64,000 nt of DNA. Source: CAWBBA01 sp963741625. Its GTDB lineage: Bacteria > Desulfobacterota > Desulfomonilia > Desulfomonilales > Desulfomonilaceae. The position numbers and the translations under genes are program-made. Where the stretch lies: assembly GCA_963741625.1 (NCBI GenBank), contig CAVUIT010000018.1:124001-188000 (forward strand). Reading direction: 5' to 3'. Of the stretch, positions 46,232-54,733 are shown piece by piece. Within the stretch, counting starts at the first letter, position 1; every line of letters starts with the position of its first letter. The notes beneath the pieces were generated by a model. That model was not told where the DNA came from and did not search any database. It saw only the letters and a program-made list of their open reading frames with translations.

Positions 46232-47109
46232 TTAATTCCCGGGGAACCCCCGATCCAGCATCAACAGGGACAGAAATTTCTGAACCAGCGGTCGATAAAC
46301 GGTTCTCACGGTTTGATTGTGAGCCAGGGCAATTTCGAGAAAGTTCCTGATCAAGATCCTCCCCTCAGGCCGAGTAGTAAAAGAACTTTCGGGATGCCCC
46401 TGAACTCCGTAAACCGGCTTGGTAGGGTGGCGCATGATCTGGTTGGGGCTAAGCTTGTCCGAAGCCAGCAACACAAAACCGGGCGGCAACACCTTGACTT
46501 CGTCAAAGTGGCTTTCCAGAATTCGTAGCTTGCCGTCAATACCTCTGAAGATCGGATCAGAGGTCGTGAGTGTAAGCGGAACCACCCCGCCTTGGCGCTC
46601 ACGGGTGTACGGCATGCAATCATCTTCACCGGCCCTTATTGGACCGACCTTGCCCCCGAATGCCAGCGCTAGGGCTTGATGGCCACCACATATCCCCAAT
46701 ATAGGGATATTCATCTCTTCGGCCGCCATCGGTAGCATCCAGAGGAAATTCTGAAGGGAAACACCCATTTCGCCCGTGTAGCGGCACCACAGCGTACCTG
46801 GGGGCTGAGAATGATAAAAGACGGTTGAAGCTCTGCAAGCCATTCAGGGGTCACCTTGCTGAAATGAACAGTTAGACCGTTGGGATTGCCGCTCAGCTCT
46901 TTAACGACTGAAAACACATGCCTGCACCCCCTAGAGCATCCGTCAGGAGATAGGCCCACCATCACCCATGGACGAGCATATGAGGGAGCGGCTTTTGGGC
47001 TGATGGTACTTGATGGCGCTTTCGCCGAAACGTTCGCGGCAAAGGCCACTGCTATCAGGCTAAAGACCAGAAGATGCCACCCGACGCGGATGTGCCGAAA
47101 AAGCTTCAT
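46232..47109 (-). CDS. Exported class-I glutamine amidotransferase-like protein (one frameshift)
   Basis: The catalytic region is of the GATase1 type: PILGICGGHQALALAFGG with the nucleophilic Cys, GVQGHPESSF with the His and Glu of the triad. Unlike cytoplasmic relatives (GuaA, PabA) it starts with a signal peptide, VGWHLLVFSLIAVAFAANVSA. The frame breaks in a run of five C near 46800; six C gives FIILSPPGTLWCRYTGE and a protein of 292 residues. MKLFRH at 47109 is the likely start, without a strong ribosome-binding site. A periplasmic location for such an enzyme is unusual; the substrate is unknown. Confidence 0.8.
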
Positions 47110-47188
47110 TGGTGAGTCCATGAGTACAGTCTGGGATGGACCACCCTTATACACCATCGACCAATCCGAAGACAACTTGAAATTGTCG

Positions 47189-47725
47189 TCACATAATTTT
47201 CAGAGCGCGTTCCTTTTCACTGTATACGCAACCGCAGTATTTCTGGCGGTAAAGGCCTAGTTTCCGGTACCTTCTCACACCGTCGTTCCAGCCGGTGCGC
47301 CAGTCTCTATAAATAAACGGGATTCCGTATTTCTCAGACACTGCTTCACAAACCGACTTCAGGAGTTCGTGGTTCTGAAAACGGCTGTAAAGCAACGTAG
47401 TAGAGAAAGCGTCAAACCCCTTGGCCTCGGCCAGCCGGGCGATTTTGTCCATCCTGAAGTTAAAGCAGATTCGGCAACGCTGAGTTTCTCGAAAGGCCAC
47501 CTCTCGAAGCCATTCCTCCATGCCTTCCTGGAAATCCTCGTTGAGTACCCGCACATTGTTTTCGCGGGTATAGACGGTAAAGGCATCCAGTCTGCGTAGG
47601 TATTCTGTGTAAGGGTGTATGTTGGGATTGAAGAACACAGCAGTAATCTCGTGGCCTTCAGAGCGCAGATCATCAAGAGGGTGCACCAGACAAGGTGCAC
47701 AGCACGCATGAAGAAGGATTCTCAT
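47189..47725 (-). CDS. queH: Epoxyqueuosine reductase QueH
   Basis: QueH makes the last step of queuosine synthesis in tRNA and replaces QueG in many anaerobes. The 178-residue protein (DUF208) starts MRILLHACCAPCLVHPLDDL with the conserved CC and APC, has FRETQRCRICFNFRMDK, and ends with YRQKYCGCVYSEKER, where the paired cysteines bind an Fe-S cluster and an iron. Length is normal. tgt, an earlier step of the same pathway, is at 56.7 kb. Confidence 0.95.
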   Translation of the reverse strand: MRILLHACCAPCLVHPLDDLRSEGHEITAVFFNPNIHPYTEYLRRLDAFTVYTRENNVRVLNEDFQEGMEEWLREVAFRETQRCRICFNFRMDKIARLAEAKGFDAFSTTLLYSRFQNHELLKSVCEAVSEKYGIPFIYRDWRTGWNDGVRRYRKLGLYRQKYCGCVYSEKERALKIM

Positions 47726-47818
47726 GAAAAAGGTTGTCTCCTTTCAGTCGTCGTGGTATGAGTTTTGCCGTGAACCGGCCTTACAAAGCCCGGAATGTTA
47801 TTCCAGATCGTGTTAGTC

Positions 47819-48358
47819 ATGAAACGAATTGCTTGCCTGTTAATCTTGATTTCATTACTGTATCCGCCGATATCCCACGGAGCCGATGAAGCGGTCTTTC
47901 TCAACGCTTTCGGCGAGACCGCGACCGCTTATCTCAACGACTCTTTTCTCCTGTTGGGAACTACGGCTGACGGGTTCGTGGCAGACATAATCCCTAAAGA
48001 AACTGCGCTAGAGATCGTCAAGAACGTCCAAAAAAGAGTCCGGGTGATTCGGGCGAAGTTCCAGGCCGTTGCCGCGAGCCGGATTTCGAAGGCGGACAAA
48101 CAGCTTATCGGACTCTTGGACAATGCTTATGGCTGCATGGATCATCAGGCTTGGGCATTGATCCAGTACGTCCAAGAAAAGACACCTGACACGGCCCGCC
48201 GCTTCGAAGGACAGAGGACGGACTGCCTCAGCCACATGAAAAAGATAGCTGACTTCTACTCGACTTTACCTCCGTCACCGGAAGTCCCGGAAACCTCTCA
48301 GCACGCGCTGATCGCCAACCCTCATAGTAAAACGTTCCCTGTCGAGATACTCGAGTAG
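47819..48358 (+). CDS. Exported hypothetical protein
   Basis: The 179-residue protein starts with a signal peptide (RIACLLILISLLYPPISHGA) and a mainly helical mature domain with ETALEIVKNVQKRVRVIRAK and GLLDNAYGCMDHQAWALIQY. Two cysteines (GCMDH, RTDCLSH) could form a disulfide. I do not recognise the family. Its last 84 bases overlap the 3' end of selB in the opposite direction, so its true stop may be earlier or the frame may be disturbed there. Confidence 0.55.
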   Translation: MKRIACLLILISLLYPPISHGADEAVFLNAFGETATAYLNDSFLLLGTTADGFVADIIPKETALEIVKNVQKRVRVIRAKFQAVAASRISKADKQLIGLLDNAYGCMDHQAWALIQYVQEKTPDTARRFEGQRTDCLSHMKKIADFYSTLPPSPEVPETSQHALIANPHSKTFPVEILE

Positions 48359-50182
48359 AGGTATATTATACTTCCTTGAAGATCCGGTGATTTCATGAAA
48401 CTGCGAGGGGGTCAGGCCTCCTTCTCGCTGTATGAACTCGACAACCTTCCGCTTGACTTCGTTGACAAAGGTTCCGGAAAAATAGAGATCTTCTTTGACT
48501 CTAACAACCTGACCTTCCTTTTCCAGAAGATTCAAGAGGTTCCGGACCTGCTTGACGTCCGTGGCCGTGGCTTGGAGTATCTCCTTGAGGACCGGCGGCG
48601 AGTTTCCACCACCCACAATCAATTTCATCAGGCGTTCCTTCAGGCCCTTCTCATCATCTTTTAGCCGGATCTCATGAGTGGAGTGGCGGACCGTGTCCCC
48701 TTGATCCACAACCTCACCCTTTGCCGCCAGGCTCTCGATCACGGTCTTGAATAGCTTGTCGCCTCCGGGGACAGTGGAACGTAACTCCTGTCTGGGGATT
48801 CCGGCCTTGAGTGGCTGCTCCTTGTGGAAGGTGGCGAGCTTCTCCCGTATCTTGTTTTTTACCACATCGAAGAAGTCACTGTGGATCATTCTGTTTTCAG
48901 AAGGGTCAAAACGGATCACTGTCCTGGAGTTCCTAAGAGAATCCAGTACCTTGTCGAGTCGCTTGGCGGAAAAGCCTGACATCCCCAGTAATTCGTTCCG
49001 CGCGACCCCGGCCAGACCGCCGCTACGAACCAATGAGGCCACAATGGCGGCATCATCCTCGTGATCCAGTTCCACGAAGGACTTGGCTGAGCGGGCTCTT
49101 AGTTTGGTTCCTCGCGGATTAACTACCACTCCTCCTCCTAGAGTGATGGATGGAGAAAGTGCCCTAATTACAAAGCGGTCGCCGGTTGACGGAACGACCG
49201 GAGAGGAGGTTCTCAACTGGGCCAACGTTTCCTGGCCGGGCTCGAGGGCTTCCAGGTCCGGGAGCACTACACGGGCTTCTACTTCAGACGTGTAATGGTG
49301 AAGCCTCACTTTGCGGCGATTTTTCAGGGCTATTGGGCAACGCGCAAGCGCCGTAAGCTTTACGTCCACGATATATGAGGGGCGGAACTCTCCGGGGTGA
49401 GTTAATACTTCTCCCCTGTGGATCTGCGCCTGTTCCAAACCTCGGAGGTTGACGGCAACTCGTTCGCCGGGAAAGGCTTTTTCCTCGGGCCTGTTGTGAG
49501 ATTCTAGCGAACGCACGGACGAACGTAAATTGTCAGGCAGTATCTCAACCTCGTCGCCTGTTGAGAGTGTGCCCGATATGAGAGTTCCGGTAACAACCGT
49601 CCCGTGTCCCTTCATGGTAAAAACTCTATCCACAGGCAGGCGAAGCAGTCCGTGAACCGGCCGTTGAGTGACCTGCAACGCCAATTGTTTGAGGGTATCA
49701 CGAAGCGCGTCTATTCCTTCGCCGGTCTTGGAAGAAACCCGCATCATAGGAACGTTTTCCAGAAAGGTTCCCTTGACCGCCTCTTTTGCATCTTCCTCGG
49801 CAAGAAGAGCAAGTTCCTCATCCACCAGATCCAACTTTGTTAGCACGATCAGGCCCTGCCGAATTCCGAGGAGGCTGAGGATGTCGAGGTGCTCCGTCGT
49901 CTGCGGCATTACTCCCTCGTCCAGAGCAATCACGAGCGCGGCTATGTCTACACCGCCTGAGCCTGCCACCATTTGACGGACAAACTTCTCATGTCCCGGC
50001 ACGTCCACGATACCCATGCGAATGTCTTTGTCCAGATCGAGGAACGCGAAGCCTAGCTCTATACTGATGCCCCGCTGCTTCTCCTCCTTAAGGCGGTCTG
50101 TATCAATGCCTGTGAGAGCGCGCACCAGTTCTGTCTTGCCGTGATCTATATGGCCTGCAGTGCCGAGGATCACTCGTTTCAT
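48275..50182 (-). CDS. selB: Selenocysteine-specific elongation factor SelB
   Basis: SelB brings Sec-tRNA(Sec) to UGA codons by binding the SECIS hairpin in the mRNA. The 635-residue protein has an EF-Tu-like GTPase domain (GTAGHIDHGKTELVRALTG, VDVPGHEKFVRQMVAG, LTKLDLVD), two beta-barrel domains (to about residue 330), and C-terminal winged helices (about 365-630), the last of which binds the SECIS loop. Length matches bacterial SelB. It is not next to selA here. Confidence 0.97.
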   Translation of the reverse strand: MKRVILGTAGHIDHGKTELVRALTGIDTDRLKEEKQRGISIELGFAFLDLDKDIRMGIVDVPGHEKFVRQMVAGSGGVDIAALVIALDEGVMPQTTEHLDILSLLGIRQGLIVLTKLDLVDEELALLAEEDAKEAVKGTFLENVPMMRVSSKTGEGIDALRDTLKQLALQVTQRPVHGLLRLPVDRVFTMKGHGTVVTGTLISGTLSTGDEVEILPDNLRSSVRSLESHNRPEEKAFPGERVAVNLRGLEQAQIHRGEVLTHPGEFRPSYIVDVKLTALARCPIALKNRRKVRLHHYTSEVEARVVLPDLEALEPGQETLAQLRTSSPVVPSTGDRFVIRALSPSITLGGGVVVNPRGTKLRARSAKSFVELDHEDDAAIVASLVRSGGLAGVARNELLGMSGFSAKRLDKVLDSLRNSRTVIRFDPSENRMIHSDFFDVVKNKIREKLATFHKEQPLKAGIPRQELRSTVPGGDKLFKTVIESLAAKGEVVDQGDTVRHSTHEIRLKDDEKGLKERLMKLIVGGGNSPPVLKEILQATATDVKQVRNLLNLLEKEGQVVRVKEDLYFSGTFVNEVKRKVVEFIQREGGLTPSQFHEITGSSRKYNIPLLEYLDRERFTMRVGDQRVLRGFRDFR

Positions 50183-50237
50183 CGGCTATTCTCCGGAAAT
50201 TCTGAATGCTCGGGCGATTGGGGAGTTTGGAGAATTC

Positions 50238-51131
50238 TCATTCCGGCCAGATATCAATGGATCGTTTCACGGGGAATGCGTACGGAGTTTCCGGTCCGAA
50301 CCATTGGTCGTATATTTTCTTGAAGGAGCCGTCTGCTGCCATGTCCTGAATAGTAAAGTTGATCAGGTCCCGCCATGCGGAATCATCTCGAGGGAGCGCC
50401 ACAGCAACCTCCTCAACTGCATCCGAAGCGGTGATAAGCTCGAAACGGCCTGGGCTGCGGGAAGAGTACTCGATGAGGGTCATGCCGGAATCCACCCACC
50501 CCCCCACTTTGCCTTGTCCCAGTGCCATAAAACATGTGGGCCGGTCCGGAAAGGAGACTACATTCTTCTCCGCCATCTGGTCACCGGCTTCTTTGAGGAG
50601 ACGCATGGCAGCTTTTTCGGACGGCGATCCTTGGACCGCGGCAATCTTGTTGCCTTTGAGATCCCCGGCTGATTTAAAGCTACCTTTCAAAATGAGAATG
50701 TTCAGGGAATCAAAGAAATACGGTACGGAAAAGTCGAAAGCGTTCTCAAGGGACCGCCTGTGCGTTATACGGCAAAGGGCCGCGTCTATCCGACTACGGG
50801 TGAGCGTGGGGCCCCATGTCTGTTCATTGATCTTGACCGTTTCCAGCTTGAGATTCATGTGTTTGGCCATTTCCGAAGCCAAATCCAACTCAAAACCGAC
50901 CCATTCTCCCGAAGACTTGAGAAAACCCTGAGGAATGTAGTTATAGGGGACTCCCAGACGCACCGTCCCGCTCTTCATCACCCGGTCGAAGACAGCACCG
51001 CATTTGGCGGTGCTCCACGGGACGAGCAGGGCGACTATTGCAACGGCAGTAACGAAGCCATAGCGCACGGCAATCAGGCTGCCTATACCGCCGTGGCAGA
51101 CCGAGTCACGGATTCTGGTGCCGGAATTCAT
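50238..51131 (-). CDS. Periplasmic solute-binding protein, family 3
   Basis: The 297-residue protein has a signal peptide (YGFVTAVAIVALLVPWSTA) and the SBP_bac_3 pattern: SGTVRLGVPYNYIPQGFLKS, WVGFELDLASEMAKHMNLKL, DAALCRITHRRSLENAFDFS and a C-terminal DGSFKKIYDQWFG. Such proteins bind polar amino acids or related molecules. No ABC permease or ATPase gene is adjacent, so it may serve a distant transporter. The ATG at 51131 follows GGGGAGC; the longer frame upstream has no signal-peptide logic. Confidence 0.85.
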   Translation of the reverse strand: MNSGTRIRDSVCHGGIGSLIAVRYGFVTAVAIVALLVPWSTAKCGAVFDRVMKSGTVRLGVPYNYIPQGFLKSSGEWVGFELDLASEMAKHMNLKLETVKINEQTWGPTLTRSRIDAALCRITHRRSLENAFDFSVPYFFDSLNILILKGSFKSAGDLKGNKIAAVQGSPSEKAAMRLLKEAGDQMAEKNVVSFPDRPTCFMALGQGKVGGWVDSGMTLIEYSSRSPGRFELITASDAVEEVAVALPRDDSAWRDLINFTIQDMAADGSFKKIYDQWFGPETPYAFPVKRSIDIWPE

Positions 51132-51339
51132 GCTCCCCACTTTCAAAATGGTCTTGGTACATCTGATTACCTTTTCGCAGCCGGTGCCATTCGGAAAGCT
51201 TTGGTGGGACAGATTACTGTCTATCGATGCAGGCCGGATCTTCCGACATCGTGCTTCCCTTATCGCGATCCATAGTACCAAATTACAGTTGACGACTGAG
51301 GAAAAGATCACCGAAGGGTCTCCGCGCCATCCTCTCTCG

Positions 51340-52623
51340 TCATACGCCATTGCCGATGGTCTCGTCACGGGGCTTGGTCACCCTCTCCTTTACCCTATTG
51401 CCTGCCGCGCCCTTATTTTGACCCGAATTCTCAAGCTCTTCGATTATTTCGTCCTTAGTGACTTCCACTATTGTTTCTTCATCCACGCGAATGAAAATGG
51501 TTTCTGCGAGAGGATTGTGTTTGAGCACCACTCCATCCCCTTTTCGAGTTTTCACTGTTTTTCCGACTTTTGGCAGCTGTTTCCTGAATGCCTCGTATAT
51601 GTCGTGTTCGTAGCCTAAGCAGCACATAAGTCGGCCGCAGACACCGGAGATCTTGGTCGGGTTCAGCGAAAGGTTCTGGTTTTTGGCCATCTTGACCGAT
51701 ACGGGCCGAAAATCAGTCAAAAAACGGGCACAGCACAACTCTTGGCCGCAACAGGCCAGTCCACCTGTCATTTTTGCTTCATGCCTTACGCCTATTTGAC
51801 GCATCTCAATCCGTACCGGGAAGCGCGAGACAAGTTGCTTCACCAACTCTCGGAAATCGACTCGCCCTTCCGAAGTAAAATAGAAGACATATTTGGAACC
51901 ATCGAAGTAGCACTCCACTCCAACCAACTTCATGGGTAATTCCAGAGCTTCGATCCGTTCAATACAATACGCATAAGCCTCTGCTTCTCTCTGTGCGCAG
52001 CGCTCCTTCTGATCGAAATCGACCTTGCCGGCTTTTCTAATAACCTTCCTCAACCCCTCGAGTTGAGAGGCATCCATTAAGCGTTCAAAGGGGGCCAGGG
52101 CTATCTGTCCGAGTCCCGTACCTTTTTCGGTCTTGACGATCACCCAGTCCCCGGCGGTCAGATCCATGTCCCCCGCATCGAAATGATAGATTTTGCAGGC
52201 ATATCCGAAGCGAATCCCCACAACGTTGACCCTTATCAGCATAGGATGGCGTTCGCCGGCTTCTTGCAGGTTTGCCGGTCCGGCTTCGGGGCCGGTTTCG
52301 TCGCCGGGGGCTGAAATGGTGCCGGCCTGGAACGGAAGAGACGGGGCTTTGTGAATTGCCGGCTCTGCAATCACATCACCGGCCTCGTCACCTTGAATGC
52401 TCAAGTCTGCACCAGGGTCATCCTGAAGCTCAGCGGCGGCGCGGTCCAAAGTAAGCTGATTCTGAGTTTCTTCTCCTGCCCTTTCCTCGGGACTCGCGCA
52501 CTCCGTGCCGCCTACGAATTGAGCAGTCCGGCTCAGACACTCTTCGCATGCCTTCGCTCGAGGCACAGAGCCCCACGACCTAGGAAGGTAGGAGCCTTCT
52601 TTCTTTGACTTCTCGTCACTCAT
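51340..52623 (-). CDS. ricT: PSP1-domain protein, RicT/YaaT-like, with long N-terminal extension
   Basis: The core (residues about 125-400) matches RicT/YaaT: VVGIRFGYACKIYHFDAGD, GLACCGQELCCARFLTDFRP and SGVCGRLMCCLGYEHDIYEA, with conserved cysteine pairs that in Bacillus RicT hold Fe-S clusters. The first 120 residues are acidic, low in complexity and unlike the family, so they are probably disordered. Bacillus RicAFT controls RNA processing and development; in Desulfobacterota the role is unknown. It follows holB by 12 bases, the same pairing as holB-yaaT in Firmicutes. Confidence 0.88.
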   Translation of the reverse strand: MSDEKSKKEGSYLPRSWGSVPRAKACEECLSRTAQFVGGTECASPEERAGEETQNQLTLDRAAAELQDDPGADLSIQGDEAGDVIAEPAIHKAPSLPFQAGTISAPGDETGPEAGPANLQEAGERHPMLIRVNVVGIRFGYACKIYHFDAGDMDLTAGDWVIVKTEKGTGLGQIALAPFERLMDASQLEGLRKVIRKAGKVDFDQKERCAQREAEAYAYCIERIEALELPMKLVGVECYFDGSKYVFYFTSEGRVDFRELVKQLVSRFPVRIEMRQIGVRHEAKMTGGLACCGQELCCARFLTDFRPVSVKMAKNQNLSLNPTKISGVCGRLMCCLGYEHDIYEAFRKQLPKVGKTVKTRKGDGVVLKHNPLAETIFIRVDEETIVEVTKDEIIEELENSGQNKGAAGNRVKERVTKPRDETIGNGV

Positions 52624-52635
52624 TGCGTCAGTCTT

Positions 52636-53649
52636 TCATCGCGAGGCCGTTGCAACTCCAAGCGTAGGCCCGGCCAGTATCCGCGCTATTCTGAGAAACA
52701 TTACGTCTGTGACCAGGTTCCGGTTTACGTTGATGTCGGCTTCAATGAGGGAAGAGGCTTTCACCAGTTCATCGTAGACCGAAAGCAGTTGTCTACTATT
52801 GTGATGTTGAGCCCCCGAGGTGATTCTGTCAAGGAAATCTCCGTGGACCCGGCCGCTGAGGCTGAATCCTGTCTGCTCAAGGAGCAAGTCCCGAATCCAC
52901 GTCGAGGCTATTTCTATTGCTTCAACCGCGGTTTGCCTGTCAACGGAAATCGTTGCGGAAAGCTCCAATAATCCGCTGAGCCTTTTCCCCATGGGATCGG
53001 TCAGGGCTGAGACAACTTGCTCCCGGAGATCGAGAAAGCTTGACGCGGCCATCTCCAATGCCCGTGCAACACTTCCGGATGACATGGCAGCCAACGTCCG
53101 GGCCTTTTCTACAGGGAGCCCCTTCTGTTCCAACAGCTCTGCTAATGGTGAAAAAGCTATCGGGTTGAACCGCATGCGCCGGCTTCTTGACCTTACAGTG
53201 GGGAGCAGTAGAGAAGGTCTGGCGCTGATGAGGATGAGAATACGGCCGGGTGGAGGTTCTTCCAGCGTTTTCAAAAGGGCGTTTTGTGCTGACCTGTTCA
53301 TCAGGTGGGCATCGTCGATGATTGTGACCCTATACCGACCCTCTACGGGCGCGTACTTGAAGAACGCTTGAAGATCCCGAATTCGATCGATTCGGATCAT
53401 GCCCTTTTCGGGCCTCTCAATTGTGACGTCAGGGTGCTTTTCCGAGATTATCCTGCGGCACACGTGGCAGGAGCCATCAGCATCTTCGCCTGGCTCAGCG
53501 CAATTCAGCAGGCAGGCAAACTTCACCGCTACCAGTTTTTTGCCGATACCCTCCGGCCCCGTGAAAAGGTAGGCATGGGCGGGCCGTCCTTCTCTAACGG
53601 TCCGCTCAAGCAATGCCAGATTGTTTTCATGTCCAACAAGGAAGGTCAT
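52636..53649 (-). CDS. holB: DNA polymerase III delta' subunit
   Basis: HolB is part of the clamp loader. The 337-residue protein has the Walker A GPEGIGKKLVAV, the zinc module from CLLNCAEPGE to GSCHVCRRI, DDAHLMNRSAQNALLKTLEE and PPPGRILILISARPS. The usual SRC sensor region appears as VRSRSRRMRF. Length and order fit delta' rather than DnaX. It lies between secF and ricT. Confidence 0.92.
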   Translation of the reverse strand: MTFLVGHENNLALLERTVREGRPAHAYLFTGPEGIGKKLVAVKFACLLNCAEPGEDADGSCHVCRRIISEKHPDVTIERPEKGMIRIDRIRDLQAFFKYAPVEGRYRVTIIDDAHLMNRSAQNALLKTLEEPPPGRILILISARPSLLLPTVRSRSRRMRFNPIAFSPLAELLEQKGLPVEKARTLAAMSSGSVARALEMAASSFLDLREQVVSALTDPMGKRLSGLLELSATISVDRQTAVEAIEIASTWIRDLLLEQTGFSLSGRVHGDFLDRITSGAQHHNSRQLLSVYDELVKASSLIEADINVNRNLVTDVMFLRIARILAGPTLGVATASR

Positions 53650-53674
53650 GTGAGTGGTCGTAAGCGGCTGTAAG

Positions 53675-54583
53675 TCACCGACGCTTCACTGGTAGTATCT
53701 TGTCCAGCTCCAAGACCAAGGGAGAGGCGACGAAGATTGAGGAATAGGTCCCAAAGACAATTCCTACCATGAGCGCCCAGGCGAAATCTTTGAGCACATT
53801 CGTCTCGAAGACTAGGAAAGCCACCACCGAAAGAAGGGTGAAGCCGCTGGTGAGTAGGGTCCTTGAAAGAGTCTGATTGATGGATATATTGAAGACGTCT
53901 ATGAGGGGCGCCTTCTTCATCGATTTCAGATTTTCTCTGATTCTATCACAAACCACAATGGTGTCGTTGATGTCATATCCTATTACCGTCAGCATGGCCG
54001 CGAGGATCGTCAAATTGAACTCTTTGCCGGTCCAGGCGAAAAATCCATACAGTATGCACAAATCGTGTATCAAACAGACAATGGCGCCCAATCCCATTGT
54101 GAACGTAAAGCGAAAGGCCATGTAAATGAGAAGAAAAATGAGAGCAATGACAGTGGCCCAGATGGCGGATTCCTGAAGGTCCTTCCCTACCTTGGGGCCC
54201 ACTACTTCCAAACTCCGGATTTCAGTGCTCCCCTTGCCGATTTGAGTGTCCAAGAGATCTTTGACCTGCTGGGACGCCTTCTCGGCGCTCTCCTCATGTT
54301 GCTCCATCCGAATAACAAATTCCTCACCCGATGCCATTGAGAATTGCTGAACCACTAGGTTCTCGCCCAGCGGTTTGAGAGCCTCCCTCACTTGGTCGGT
54401 GTGCACCGGTTTGTTGAACTTCACCTGAACCACTACGCCGCCGGTGAAGTCGACCCCGAGCTTCATATAGCCCATGACGGGAATGGAGGCCAGGGAAAGG
54501 ACGATCATGATCGTAGTGAACGCGTAGGCATAGTACCTATTGCCAAGAAAATTGATGTTGATATTGGGTTTTATAAGCTCCAC
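53675..54583 (-). CDS. secF: Protein translocase subunit SecF
   Basis: SecF, with SecD and YajC, uses the proton gradient to help SecYEG export. The 302-residue protein has an N-terminal membrane segment (AYAFTTIMIVLSLASIPVMGY), the LGVDFTGGVVVQV motif, a periplasmic domain and five more membrane segments, ending in KIPVKRR-like basic residues. GYDINDTIVVCDRIREN is the conserved cytoplasmic-loop motif. The start is a GTG at 54583. It follows secD by 150 bases, with a palindromic repeat in the gap. Confidence 0.95.
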   Translation of the reverse strand: MELIKPNININFLGNRYYAYAFTTIMIVLSLASIPVMGYMKLGVDFTGGVVVQVKFNKPVHTDQVREALKPLGENLVVQQFSMASGEEFVIRMEQHEESAEKASQQVKDLLDTQIGKGSTEIRSLEVVGPKVGKDLQESAIWATVIALIFLLIYMAFRFTFTMGLGAIVCLIHDLCILYGFFAWTGKEFNLTILAAMLTVIGYDINDTIVVCDRIRENLKSMKKAPLIDVFNISINQTLSRTLLTSGFTLLSVVAFLVFETNVLKDFAWALMVGIVFGTYSSIFVASPLVLELDKILPVKRR

Positions 54584-54693
54584 CGGTTCAATCCTTCTGA
54601 AAGTCGCAGGGATGTTTAGGAACTGGTCTTAGTTGTAAGCTCTATACTGATGAGCCTTGAAAAAAGTACTTCATCGGACGACCTCACGCTGCC

Positions 54694-54721
54694 GTAGGGG
54701 CACGGCATGCCGTGCCCCTAC
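54694..54721. repeat. Perfect 28-base palindrome between secD and secF
   Basis: GTAGGGGCACGGCATGCCGT and the following CGTGCCCCTAC half form a perfect palindrome without a loop (28 bases). I recall similar GTAGGGGCAC...GTGCCCCTAC elements from the spacers of other bacteria. Here it lies inside an operon, 13 bases after the secD stop, where it could cause partial termination or protect the mRNA. Confidence 0.8.
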
Positions 54722-54733
54722 CAACTTTGGCAA

